64,000 nt of DNA from Stenogyne calaminthoides. Lineage: Eukaryota; Streptophyta; Magnoliopsida; Lamiales; Lamiaceae. The notes beneath the pieces are model-generated. The model was not told the origin of the DNA, did no database searches, and saw only the letters and a program-made list of their open reading frames with translations. Where the stretch lies: contig JBBCBC010000024.1 of the NCBI GenBank assembly GCA_037126765.1, positions 20,247,554 through 20,311,553 of the forward strand, given 5' to 3'. Positions 23,713 through 34,287 of this stretch are shown here, one piece after another. Position numbers and translations under genes: made by a program. Position 1 is the first letter of the stretch, and the number at the start of each line of letters is the position of its first letter.

Positions 23713-23727
23713 ACCCCCCCAAACTTA
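23713..23727 (-). other. Element E polypurine tract
   Basis: On the minus strand this reads TAAGTTTGGGGGGGT, directly abutting the 3' LTR. A perfect GTTGCTCG/CGAGCAAC hairpin (23732-23752) lies next to it. Two further copies of the same purine tract lie at 41526-41543 and about 41797-41812. Confidence 0.85.
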
Positions 23728-24456
23728 ATGTGTTGCTCGTCCCCCGAGCAACGAAAGAAAATAGAATAAGGGGGAGGAATTGTGAAGTGTGCAATGTATG
23801 GACACCAAGACTCATGCAATGGACTTCAAGGATCATATCAAATGAACAAGGAGTCACAAGTGAAATCTCATACCACAATCAAACATGCAATGATCAAGAC
23901 AAGACAAGTTCAAGTGCACTATCCCCCTCTCTTATGGAAGTATTTCACTCAAAGCTCACTTGTTTCAAGGGATGTGTTTGCACTCTTTCAATCAATTCAC
24001 TCCATGCACATCCATAGGCTTGCCCCTCATCTCAATTCTCCACCAATTCTTTTGGATAGGTAATCAATTAAGGAAGTCTTTCACAAGGTGGTAATGTAGG
24101 CTCTTTGGACAAAAGTGGGGTAATATTTGGGACAAAGTGACTCAATTTCTTGTGGAGCAACAAGTGTTGGTAAATCACTCAAGAATTTCTAGAACATAAA
24201 CTCAACAATACTCTTTCTTTTCTCATTTCAAACTCACAAATGCCCAATTCATCTTCCCTTTCTTTTCTTTTATTTTTCTCTTGAAGCCATTTTTCTCTTT
24301 CAAGTTCCTTTGAAACCTTGTTTACATCATTTTTTTTTTCATTTTTCAAGGTTTCTTCTTCTAGCCTTGTTTCTCTTTTTCACATTTTTTTAAGGCTTAT
24401 TTTCTTTCTTTCCTCATCCTTGCTCAACCTCTTTTTGCATTTTTCTCAACTTTTTC
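23728..24456 (-). other. Element E 3' non-coding region, LTR-proximal part
   Basis: No coding potential is recognised. The part 24220-24456 is strongly pyrimidine-rich on the plus strand. Element F is inserted at its right end; the last five bases TTTTC (24452-24456) are the duplication repeated at 40841-40845, after which this non-coding region resumes. Confidence 0.7.
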
Positions 24457-26034
24457 CGTTGGGAAATTTAGAGTTTTGATGAAAGTTCTAAAACACATGT
24501 AATAGGACCAGTTAGACCTGTTAGCTGACTGATGTTTTTATTACCAGTTATAAGATGACCAGTTGAAAATTATTATATAGAACAACTGATGTATAAGATA
24601 GGTCACATATTGAGGGGGAACCTCAATATGTATAGGTGTGATCTAAAGATCAGAAGAACAAAAGATCAGCTGAAGTCCGACAGGCCAGAAGGCAAGGGAA
24701 GGACAGAAGATCAGACGATCTGATAAAGTCAGATAATCAGGTGAAGTCATGAAACACAAATTCAGAAGACCTGAAGATCAGATGACTACCAGAAGATCAG
24801 ACCAGAAGACCTACATCAGCCGAGTCTGCTAGTTGAGCTAAGACAACTGACACCAGAAGACTCTATCAGGTAGACTGATCAGTTGTAACTGATCAGGTCA
24901 GCTCACACAAGGTGATAACTGATGTATCACCAAATCATACGTTGTTGATCTGAACAAGAAGAATGTCAACTTTAGTTGGTAGAACAAACACTGAAAAGTG
25001 CTTTTGTTAACCAATATGAACGTATGAACGGAGTCGACAATATGGGATTTGGTGTTGCTTGGTCAAACGGCTATAAAAAATGACATACACGCTTTCGGCC
25101 ATGCCGTACCTAGAAGCACGTCACATCAAATCCTACATATCTACCAAATATAACCGGAAATTCAAATTGCTCTCCAACGGCTCTTTGATTTCGAGGTCTA
25201 TAAATATGGGATTACTCTTCAGAGTGAAGACACATAAATTATCAAGAAGCTCATACTATATCCAAATTTCCGCACAAAGAACACAACCTTGAAGATTATT
25301 TTTCTAAGTGTTCATCCCATAGTTCTTAGCACAGAAATCTTATCCTCTAGCTGCTAGGCTACTTAAATACTAGGAAAGATTTCAAAGTTGGAACAAACAC
25401 AAATCTTACCCAAAACCCAAAGTTAGGTTAAGTTTGTTTAGCAAGATTTCAGACTAGGGTTTCTAGTTATGATTTCTGGGATCGGTTGAGTGAGAGCTCT
25501 ATAAATATCTATTGGTGTAATGTGTTGGACTAACACAATAATCTAAGTCCAGTTGGTTAAGTCGGTTAAGTTGGTGCCCCTTGTGATAGGGAAGAGTGGA
25601 CGTAGGACTGGTTGTCCGAACCACTATAAATCTTGTGTGCATTTACCTGTTTGATTAACTGCTTCACACTATTACACACAACTTGATTAAATCTGCATAC
25701 ATATTCTGAGTTAGGATCAGCTAGCACCAAGCTACTGATCTGATCAGATTGACTCCATAGTCATCTGATTGAAAACAGCTTCGGAATCTGATTTGTTATA
25801 AACTGGTTTTTCACACGGGTATAAACTAGCTTCCGCACAATCAGTTAAACTGATAGATACCGAACTGATCTGCCCTCAGGCGATTAGTAAGTTGGATATC
25901 AGTCCAAACTGATTCACTTGCACTCTGATCAGGCAAACTGCAATCACACCTGATCTGCACGAAAAAGTTTTCAGAAGTCTATTCACCCCTCCCCTCTAGA
26001 CTTCTGCCCTCACGAAACTCATTCGGGACCTACA
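24457..26034 (+). repeat. Element F copy 1, 5' LTR
   Basis: 1,578 bp, beginning CGTTGGGAAATTT (the 3' copy has TGTTGGG, so the first base has mutated) and ending GGGACCTACA. It is rich in CTGATCAG/GATCAGA-type palindromes. A TATAAATA box lies at 25199-25206. A 70-codon ORF at 25080 recurs in the other LTR only because LTRs are duplicates. Confidence 0.93.
25199..25206 (+). promoter_or_regulatory. Putative TATA box of element F 5' LTR
   Basis: TATAAATA lies in a context conserved in all three F LTRs. It is intact here and in copy 2 (59457-59464) and changed to TATAAATG in the 3' LTR near 40002. Confidence 0.6.
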
Positions 26035-26036
26035 AG

Positions 26037-26048
26037 TGGTATCAGAGC
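26037..26048 (+). other. Element F copy 1 primer binding site (initiator-Met tRNA)
   Basis: TGGTATCAGAGC lies two bases after the 5' LTR. The matching site in copy 2 (60294) reads TGGTATCGAGC, with one CAG collapsed. Confidence 0.93.
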
Positions 26049-26171
26049 AGTGGTTCTACGGACCACTGGCTTTGAATATCATCGGTTCTTGAGGAAGAAC
26101 CCTTGTGGTCACTTGAACTGATCTTGAAAAACCTTTTTCAAATCTCATTTGTTTTCAAACACACGATCAGC

Positions 26172-27965
26172 ATGGATAATACTTCGGGTATGTATCATGA
26201 TTTGCCTAAATTTTCCATTGATGAGTATGCAGACTGGACGATATACATGAGCAACCATCTGGGATCAATAAGCAGCAGGATGATGGAAGTTCTTGAACGA
26301 GGACCCATCATCATCTATCATGACAACCCAGCTGTTGGAGGTGATCCTGATTTTGCAGTTGGAAGTCTTGTCAGGAAGAGTCCCGCCCTGATGGATGCTG
26401 AAGAGAGAAAGCTGTACACTCTGGATACAATAACCAGACACATAATCATGAAGACCATGGACAAGATAACTAGAGAAAAGATAAAGTATCTCAAGACAGC
26501 CAAACAGATGTGGGATACGCTTGCTGAAATGTGTGAAGGAAATGATCTGATTAAAGATAGCAGACTGCAAGCTGAACTGGTGAAATTCGAGAAACTTAAG
26601 ATGTTACCAAATGAAACCATCAATGAGCTCGATGGAAGAATCACCATATCAGTCAATAAGTTACGGGAACTTGGACGAGAAATGTCAGATAAAGACATCA
26701 ATTACAAGATCTTGAGATCTCTGACTAAGAAGTGGGATATGAAAGTCACTGTAATAAAGGATTCTCAAGATATTGCTAAGATGAAGCCAATCAACCTGTT
26801 CCTGAGTCTTAAAGCTCATGAGTTCGATCTGATCGAAAGAGGGCAAGAAGAAGAAGACGAGTCACCTGCTGAAGCCACACCTGCCACATCAAAATCAGTT
26901 GCATTCAAAGCAGTCAGCATCAACTCAAAGTCTACTGAACCAGTTGGAAATATTGTAAGCCAAACTGAACAGTTTGCTTTGCTAACCAGAAAACTTGAAA
27001 AATCTAACATTCAACTTGGTAAGTATCGCAGATTTTACAGGGATTATCAAAACAGCAGAGGAAGAGATAGGAGGCCAGCTGACAGATCTCCAGAAAGGAC
27101 CAGATCTGATGACCGAAGAGATGATCACAGAAAGGATCGCAGAGAAGATAAGAAAATAGATGATCGGTCTGATGAAAGAAAAGACAACAGATCTGAGAGA
27201 AGAAATTCTGATTACAATCAGACAGGTAAGTCACCTGACAGATTCTACAGACGGAATGACTCACCTGGCAGAAGAAGTTCCGTGGATCGTGGAGCGTGTT
27301 TCAATTGTGAGAAACCAGGTCATTACAGCGCAGATTGCCCAGACCTGACACCAAAAGAAAGAGAAGAGAAGCGGAACAAAAGAGAGCTACGCTATAGAGA
27401 CAGGAAATACATGGTTGTTGATACATCAGAAATTGATGATTCTTATCTGCTTTCAGAGGATTCAGGCTACTCATTTGTAGAAAATTTCTGTTTGATAAGC
27501 AACGCTGATGATTTCTACCACTACGATGATCTGATATTCTCTTCTGATGATGAAATCTGCCTCATGGCTAAGGAGGAAGACCAATCTGAGGTAACCTCTA
27601 AACCTTCTGCTCTTTCAGTTTCCACATCAGCTATGATTAGCACACCTGCTGGAGAGATTGACTTGCAGCTCTATTCTAAGCAATTGTTTGATGATCTCTC
27701 TAACGCAGTAGACACTTATACGATAGTGGAAGCCGAAAATGATAAGCTAAGGATTAAAAATACTCAGCTTGTTAAGGAAAATACTGTCAGTAAAGCAGCT
27801 GAACTAAAATCAGCTGAAGCTGCTCAGAAGATAACTGAAGAACTGAAAGTTCTGAAAGTTAATTCTTCTGATCAGGAGAAGCAGATTAAGGAACAGCTAG
27901 CTATCAATAAACAAAAAGCTGATGATTTTAAAATCCTACAAGCCAATTTTGATGATCTCTTCTGA
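26172..27965 (+). CDS. gag: Element F copy 1 gag, 597 codons
   Basis: I start at the ATG at 26172 because copy 2 has the equivalent ATG at 60430 with the same first residues (MDNTSGMYHDLPKF); the frame is open further upstream but not with an ATG. The capsid region (roughly residues 1-220) contains TAKQMWDTLAEMCEG. An Arg/Asp/Ser-rich basic tract follows (about 300-370), then one zinc knuckle, CFNCEKPGHYSADC (near residue 377), an acidic part, and a helix-prone Lys/Glu/Ala-rich C-terminus. The stop at 27963 replaces the CGA arginine still seen in copy 2, so the full gag was longer. It would form the particle shell. Confidence 0.88.
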   Translation: MDNTSGMYHDLPKFSIDEYADWTIYMSNHLGSISSRMMEVLERGPIIIYHDNPAVGGDPDFAVGSLVRKSPALMDAEERKLYTLDTITRHIIMKTMDKITREKIKYLKTAKQMWDTLAEMCEGNDLIKDSRLQAELVKFEKLKMLPNETINELDGRITISVNKLRELGREMSDKDINYKILRSLTKKWDMKVTVIKDSQDIAKMKPINLFLSLKAHEFDLIERGQEEEDESPAEATPATSKSVAFKAVSINSKSTEPVGNIVSQTEQFALLTRKLEKSNIQLGKYRRFYRDYQNSRGRDRRPADRSPERTRSDDRRDDHRKDRREDKKIDDRSDERKDNRSERRNSDYNQTGKSPDRFYRRNDSPGRRSSVDRGACFNCEKPGHYSADCPDLTPKEREEKRNKRELRYRDRKYMVVDTSEIDDSYLLSEDSGYSFVENFCLISNADDFYHYDDLIFSSDDEICLMAKEEDQSEVTSKPSALSVSTSAMISTPAGEIDLQLYSKQLFDDLSNAVDTYTIVEAENDKLRIKNTQLVKENTVSKAAELKSAEAAQKITEELKVLKVNSSDQEKQIKEQLAINKQKADDFKILQANFDDLF

Positions 27966-28753
27966 CTACATGAGAGTCTAAAATTAACTGAGGATAGTTT
28001 ACGTAAGAAAATACAGGTTTTCTCGAAATCTTCAAAAACCATTCAGGATATGAACAACTATTTTTGAACGACAACTAATAAGAAGGGAATTGGATATGAA
28101 AACCCTTCTACATCCTCAAAATCCCTGTCTGGTTCACTTCAAAAAGGTGTAATAAACGAGTTTCTGATATAGATACACAAAAAGCAAAATATGTATCTGA
28201 TAAGGGAAAGAGACCTGCTGAACAAGTAAGGCAAGTGCCCAATCAGAAAGGGAACAGAAATGGATCCCAACTGATTAAGCATCAGCCGAGGAATCAACAG
28301 AAGAACCCAGATCAGCAGATTAGGTATCAGAAAAGACAACCTGTCAAAGGGAAATCTAATCTGAAACCTAATCAGGGTTAGCTGCCTAACAAGCAAGCTA
28401 AAGGTAAACTGCTAAGACCATTTATGCCAAAAAGATATGAATCTTTTAATGGTAGCAGTCGTACCTACCCTTACAATCAGAAACCTAGGGTTGCTCCACC
28501 TGAGCCCCACTGGGTTAAAAGAAGACAAACATCAAAGAAAAATCTCAAGTCTTCTGATTCACTCAAGGCTCGCACAAATAATCATACTGATCAGAATTCA
28601 TATGAAGAGATGTATGATTATGTAGATGTTTATGGGAGACAAATCAGGCCTTCTGATCTATCTGATTACAATAGAAGTGCCCTGTTTGTATGGATCCCTA
28701 AAACCAACTCTAACCCCTCAGGACCCAATCCAAAAGGGGTACCTAAAGCCTGA
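27966..28753 (+). pseudogene. Element F copy 1 gag C-terminal extension
   Basis: It continues gag beyond the premature stop: a helix-prone part, a basic Gln/Pro-rich region (VKGKSNLKPNQ-like), and an open 109-codon stretch from 28424 (MPKRYESFNGSSRTYPYNQ) with a Pro/Asn-rich end. It is closely matched at 62191-62980 in copy 2. Frameshifts occur near 28065 and 28750. No enzymatic domain is seen; a basic RNA-binding or linker role is an inference. Confidence 0.75.
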
Positions 28754-28758
28754 TTTGA

Positions 28759-29103
28759 TTGCAGGTTCGCGTGGGTTTGGCCAACAAAGGAGGTTTACAA
28801 GCAACTATCTGGTACATCGATAGTGGATGCTCAAGGCACATGACTGGAAGCAAACATCTCCTAAGCTCTTACACAGAACAAGAAGGCCCGCGTATACTCT
28901 TTGGTGATGATAACTTTGGTTTTACCAGAGGATTCGGAACCTTAGAGAATGATGATGTCGAGTTCTTTGGAGTCTCGTATGTCGAAGGTTTAAAGCATAA
29001 CTTTTATTATCGGTTTCACAATTCTGCGACAACGGATTCGATGTTGAGTTCTTGGATCGACGATGTACTATCAAGAATCAAGCTACTCAACAGATCTTGT
29101 TAA
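28759..29103 (+). pseudogene. pol: Element F copy 1 protease
   Basis: It contains IWYIDSGCSRHMTGSKHLL, the copia aspartic protease active site with D-S-G intact, then LFGDDNFGFTRGFGT. After about 28980 the frame drifts compared with copy 2 (63180-63330), where the same region stays open. The protease would cut the Gag-Pol polyprotein. Confidence 0.88.
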
Positions 29104-30253
29104 TCGTTCAATGAAAGGTACGATTTATCTGTTGATTGGAACAGTTGTCCAAGAAATGCATGCACGATTGTTAAGAGTTCCAAAAGTAGCGATTGGCTCG
29201 CACACAAAAGAATGAGTCATCCCGAACTTTAAAACTCTTAACAAGATAGCAAGGATGTCTTTGGTTGAGGGACTTCCGAATGAGGTATTCTCTAAGGATC
29301 AGACATGTGTCGCATGTCAGAAGGAAAACCAAGTTAAAGCCTCATTCAAGGGAATCCTCGACCAACATCCAAAGATAGTATTGCAATCGCCCATATGGAT
29401 TTATTTGGATCGATTACACGATCGATCTCGGAGCAAATATACTCTGGTAATCGTGGATGATTATTCCAAGTTTACCTGGGTTGTATTCTTGTATAAGAAG
29501 AATGAGACAACAACAAAGATACATGAACTGCTCAAGAAACTACAAAACAAAAAGGGTGTCAGTATAGAGAAAATCAGATCAGATAAAGGTACATAATTTC
29601 TGAACTCTTTTATTACTGATTTTTGCACTAAGTTTGGTATACAATATGAGACATCAGCTGGAAGAACGCTACAATAGAATGGTGTAGCAGAACGGAGAAA
29701 CAGAACACTCAAGGAAGCTGCTCGCACTATGTTAGCTGAACATGCAACACCAAGCCGTTTCTGGGCAGAAGCCATCAATACTGCATGCCACACTCAGAAC
29801 AGATGCTCTCTGACTAAGGCTCACTACAAAACACCCTATGAACTGTGGAAGGGCAGAAAACCTCGTGTTTCTTACTTCCATGTTTTTGGGTGCAAGTGTT
29901 TCATACACAACAATGGGAAGAGTCAGTTGAAGACTTTTGAGGCCAAGTCAGATGAGGGTATATTCTTAGGATATTCCTCATCCAGCAAGGCTTTCAGGGT
30001 TTACAACAGGCGAACCCTAGTTGTGGAAGAAACACCTCATGTGGTCTTTGATGAAACATCTTCTGAACAAGAGAAATCTGCCTCAGAACAAGAAGTACCA
30101 GATCAACCGGTACCTGATGCACAGAAAATGGATCAGCTAAGTATCAAGGAAAAAGGATCAGAACACGTAACAGTGTATATTCCAGATCCTGCTGATTCAC
30201 CAGGTCAATCAGACCCTAAGGTACGTACAACTGTCAATAAAGAAGCCGCATAA
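29104..30253 (+). pseudogene. pol: Element F copy 1 integrase
   Basis: The zinc-binding segment is partly damaged (AHKRMSH ... CVACQKENQ). The core has YTLVIVDDYSKFTWV, then KIRSDKGT and NGVAERRNRTLKEAARTM, covering the acidic catalytic positions. Two in-frame stops lie near 29596 and 29672. From 29729 the C-terminal half is open for 174 codons (YELWKGRKPRVSYFHVFGCK, GIFLGYSSSSKAFRVYN). Integrase would insert the cDNA; this copy is inactive. Confidence 0.88.
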
Positions 30254-31496
30254 ATGAGATAAGATCAACCCAACCATCTGTTCAAGGGAACACTGAAGTT
30301 CCTACGGACAGACATCAGCACATGATGAGTCCAACATCAGCTGAGACTTGTCCATGTCAAGTGGATCATAAGTCTGCACCACTCCCAATCACTAGTAATG
30401 AACTACTATCAGAAGAGGATGATGTTCTCCAAACAGATGCAAATCAGAAAAGAAGGACCTGGGTAACCAGTCATCCAACTGATCTGATCATCGGAGACCC
30501 ATCTGATAGAGTTAAAACTAGACATCGACAGGTGAAAGTACCATGTATTGTTGTTATCGTCTTTGAAGGAACCAATCAAGTATAGGAAGCTCTACAAGAT
30601 GCAAACCGGATTCTAGCTATCAAGAAGAATCGAACAGTTTGAAAGGAATCGAAGTTGAAATCGGGTGGATGTACCAACCCATCAAGATGTGATTGGCACA
30701 AAGTGGGTATTCAAGAACAAGAGAGATGAGAATAATGTCATAACCAGAAATAAGGCAAGACTTGTTGCTAAGGGGTATTCACAATCAGAAGGAATTGATT
30801 ATGATGAGACCTTTGCACCGTCGCTCGCTTCGAAGCCATTCGGCTGGCCGTTTTTGGCATATGCCGCCCATAGAGGGTTTATTGTGTATCAGATGGATGT
30901 AAAGAGTGCATTCTTAAACGGGGTACTAGCTGAGGAAGTTTATGTTGAACAACCTCCAGGCTTTGAAAAAAGCGTCAGTGTACCATTTAAGAAAAAAGCT
31001 CTTTATGGTTCTGAAAACAAGCTCCTCGAGCTTGGTATGATACACTCTCTCGATTCTTGATAGACAATGGTTTCACTAAAGGAATAGTGGACAAAACCTT
31101 ATTCGAAATAGAAGATGGAGAAGATATTACGATGGTTCGATTTATGTGGGCGACATCATCTTGGATCTCCCAACAAGAGTTTATGTGAAAAAAATTCAAC
31201 AAGGTTCGATGCAAGGGAAGTTCGAGATGTCCATGATGGGTCGATGAGTTACTTTACGGGTTTACAAGTTAAGCAAAATACGTAGGGATATTCATCTCGC
31301 GGTAAGTACACTAGAAGTTTATTGGCTAAGTTTGGAGTTCAAAACTGTAAGGAAGCCATAATTCTTATGATGACTGGATTCAAGATGGATCCAGATGAGG
31401 ATGGTCAGAAAACTAATCAGAAAGAATATAGTGCTCTCATTGGATCTTTGCTATACTGACCGCCAAACCCACTGATATCACTTTTGCGGTAGGTGT
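30254..31496 (+). pseudogene. pol: Element F copy 1 reverse transcriptase
   Basis: A linker with decayed frames (30254-30660) is followed by IGTKWVFKNKRDENN, KARLVAKGYSQSEGIDYDETFAP and YQMDVKSAFLNG (to 31060). The palm motif reads YVGD where YVDD is expected (about 31147). Further frameshifts run to 31496. Several breaks coincide with CAG/CTG trinucleotides. It is non-functional. Confidence 0.85.
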
Positions 31497-32145
31497 ATGT
31501 GCGGTTTTCGGGCAAATCAATGCAAAGCCACCGGGAAGCAGCTAAATCGGATTCTTAAGTATCTCGAAGGGACAGTAAACCTTGGTTTATTTTACCCATC
31601 AGATGATAATCTAGAGCTTAGTTGGTATTCTGATTTTGATTATGAAGGTTGCAGAATTGACAGGAAGTCAACCTCAGGTACATGTCAGTTTTGAGGTAGT
31701 AAACTGATCTCGTGGTTTTTCAAAAGCGGACATCGATTTATACATCTACTACCGAAGCGAAATATATATGGCTGCAGGAAGTTTGTTGCTCCCAATCGCT
31801 CTCTCGCTTAGTCGGCGGTGAGGGATTATAACATTGTAGCTAAGAACGTACCTATATTCTCGTGACGATAATAGTCTTGTGCAATCACTCGTAATCTCGT
31901 TTCTACATACAAGATGCAAGCATGTGGATGTCGGACACCATTTTATAAGAGATCATGTTGAAAAGAAGAATATCAGAATGGAAAAGATCCATACTGATAA
32001 ACAGAAAGCTGATATTTTAACCAAGCCACTAGCTGAGATCATATTCAGAGAATTATACAATGAGCTAGGGCTTCTGGATCTTGGAGAAAAAGCACCAGAA
32101 ATGTTTGGTGGACTGATTTCCAGAACCAGCTGGTTAAGAGACTAA
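31497..32145 (+). pseudogene. pol: Element F copy 1 RNase H and end of pol
   Basis: LNRILKYLEGTVNLGLFYPSD and WYSDFDYEGCRIDRKSTSGTCQF mark the copia RNase H (31497-31694). After broken sequence the frame resumes at 31879 with TRCKHVDVGHHFIRDHVE and KADILTKPLAE, the conserved end of copia pol, and stops at 32145. RNase H would remove the RNA strand during reverse transcription. Confidence 0.87.
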
Positions 32146-32343
32146 CCAGGTTAAGAGGAATCAGTTGAGTTAGGTATCTCAACTGATCAGAAGATCAGTC
32201 AAGGAACTGATATGAGAAGGCTTTATAAGATTAAAAAGGAACTGATCAGATTAAAGAATTATCAGATTAAAGGAACTGATCAGTTTGGTTGTTTCATACT
32301 TTGTAAGTCGATTAAGCTAATGTTCAACAAGCAAGTTACATAA
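32146..32343 (+). other. CTGATCAG-rich spacer after pol
   Basis: Repeated AACTGATCAG and related half-palindromes lie between the end of pol and the antisense block. A similar repeat-rich spacer resumes at about 33340-33600, so the antisense block is framed by like sequence. Confidence 0.6.
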
Positions 32344-32415
32344 GATTAAAGCTTCAATCGCATAAGGAAACAAAAAATACACAACAATGGAATAATATAA
32401 ATTTTCATTGATAAA

Positions 32416-32470
32416 GACCCGGAGGTCAAATTTACATTACAAGTTACAAGTACAAAAGGACCCGGAGGTC
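32416..32470. repeat. Two copies of palindrome GACCCGGAGGTC
   Basis: The 12-base near-palindrome occurs at 32416-32427 and 32459-32470, beyond the 3' end of the antisense ORF. Its function is unknown; it could help form an RNA hairpin or a transcription end in either direction. Confidence 0.5.
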
Positions 32471-32659
32471 AGTACATAAACCATAAATCGAAAACCCTAA
32501 GCCTAACCCTAGAAGGGGTGTGAGAGACTTTGAAATAATCCTAAAGCCACCCTCAGAGCTTCGGAGTGAGGAGCGAGAGCGGCATTGAAGGATTTCTAAG
32601 CCAGGAGCCCCTAGTCCTAAAATCAATGGGCTCTCCAGCTGTTAAATGGGACACAAGTG

Positions 32660-33043
32660 CTAAAGATGTGGTCCAAAGACCATATGGCCACAAGTGTCAC
32701 ATGCAAATATTGAGTTTGATATACGATGATCAGCTGTTGTCTGATCAAGATCGAATACCAAACTCATGTTTTGTATCAGACTGAGTCTGTTGATGCTAAT
32801 TCCGTCATCTCGATAGGCACACAAGGTGCATACGGTTAGGAGAAGTGTCTTCTCATTTGCTACAACAGATGCGCCGCCTCGGTGGTAGAGAAGCTTGGCA
32901 ATAATTGTATGTATAATCTTCGATGACGACGAAAGCAGTAATAAGGGACACACAGGGTTGATTTGAGAAGCTGAAATCATTTGAAAAGGGTTAAAGGTTT
33001 TTGCCGGAAGTTTCACCGGAAATAAGGGTTCACCGGAATACAT
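32660..33043 (-). CDS. Antisense ORF of 127 codons inside element F, with promoter-like upstream
   Basis: It starts at the ATG at 33043 and ends at 32660 on the strand opposite to gag-pol. The protein begins MYSGEPLFPVKLPAKTF, has a hydrophobic central part and ends in a short Cys-containing segment (FACDTCGHMVFGPHL). I do not recognise a domain. Upstream on the same strand are a TATAAATT box about 64 bases before the ATG and a CCAAT motif about 100 bases further. Downstream is AT-rich sequence with AATGAA-like polyadenylation elements near 32404. It may be an accessory antisense gene or a captured host fragment. The equivalent part of copy 2 lies outside the window, so conservation cannot be tested here. 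Confidence 0.45.
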   Translation of the reverse strand: MYSGEPLFPVKLPAKTFNPFQMISASQINPVCPLLLLSSSSKIIHTIIAKLLYHRGGASVVANEKTLLLTVCTLCAYRDDGISINRLSLIQNMSLVFDLDQTTADHRISNSIFACDTCGHMVFGPHL

Positions 33044-33106
33044 GGTTTACAACACTTAAAGAAGATAAGTATTGTGAATGGGTTATGTTGTGTAAAGCAT
33101 TGGTCC

Positions 33107-33114
33107 AATTTATA
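33107..33114 (-). promoter_or_regulatory. Putative TATA box for the antisense ORF
   Basis: TATAAATT on the minus strand, with CCAAT at 33212-33216 upstream and the ATG at 33043 downstream. The spacing fits a plant core promoter with a short 5' UTR. Inferred from sequence alone. Confidence 0.4.
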
Positions 33115-33320
33115 GAGGCCAAGCAGGGGTGCAAATGCAAATTTGATTTCTCAAATCCTTTTAGAGAAATTGGCACCGCAAGGACAGCGCGTAAGAAACA
33201 CGCGACTGATGATTGGATAAGCTTACGGCGATTGATATCCCAAAGTATCCAGACTATTATTACGAATGTCAAATCGTGCCGACTTAGGGAATCGAGACGA
33301 CTATTCGATTTTCAAGACTA

Positions 33321-34287
33321 AGTTTTGGCAGTAACACTTATCCCAAGAATTGACTTGGTCTGAGTAGAATCAGATTAGGTCAACTGAAATCTGATTAGAT
33401 AAGAGACTGATCAGATGAGGAAGATCAGTTGAGTATGATACCTCAACAAATCAGATAAATCAGTCAATAAGAAATCAGAAATAACAGTTGAAGGGGGAAC
33501 TTCAACTGATCAGGGAGGATCAGAAAAGGGAATATCAGACGCAAAGTGGAACGAATCAGTTGAAAGGGTCAGTTGGGAAATTATAAGGATTAGGCAGAAA
33601 ACTAAGAACAACAAGTGGTACAGACAGACTTCAAGTGGTATTGACTGATTACAATATCAGTCAACCAGATACGCATTTCTGTTTCTTTGTTTACTGCTTA
33701 CATATCTGAAATTATCTGATAATATTCGCCTTTACTATACACACACTTTTGTGACACATACCCTGCAAAGTATTTAATGCGGACGTAGGATATATGTATT
33801 AAATGCCACTAAATGTGTTTTTAAATCCAAAAGGTAATCGTGCGTGCATATCCTGACCACACGATCAAAACCGCTCAATCTGGATTGTTTATCCTTTTCA
33901 AACGTTTGATCTTCTAGTCTCGATTTTCCCTCCTTCCTTTTATAAGCTTCATTAAAACCCTACCAGAGTATTTTTCTCAAAATTCTTTCGATTTATTCTC
34001 TGCAAACTCACAATTACCTTTCTGCGCCTCAAAGTGTTTCTTGCGATTATACCTATTTCAAAATCGAAAAGCAGAATCTGGTAATTTCTGGTTATTTGAT
34101 GAATTACTTTCCTAAAATTCATTAAACATATAGATTACGTCTATTTATGTTATCCTGTGTTATGCCTTATCATTTCTTGATATCCGTATGTATTCATCGA
34201 TTACTAGGTCTAAGAATAGGTCTGATAATCAATATATGCTATCTTTATGGTTATGCACAAATTTTAATCGAGTCTATCTTATTGTAG
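33321..34287 (+). other. Non-coding region upstream of element F third ORF
   Basis: The first third is rich in CTGATCAG-type repeats; the rest is AT-rich. The part 33940-34080 resembles a plant 5' UTR or promoter-proximal region (TTTTATAAGC near 33938, pyrimidine-rich leader). The junction ATTGTAGATGG at 34288 could be a splice acceptor just before the ATG. A spliced subgenomic mRNA for the third ORF is possible but unproven. Confidence 0.5.

Noticed and set aside
25080..25292. 70-codon ORF, also at 39884-40096
   Set aside because: A duplicate caused by the two F LTRs; disrupted in the copy 2 LTR.
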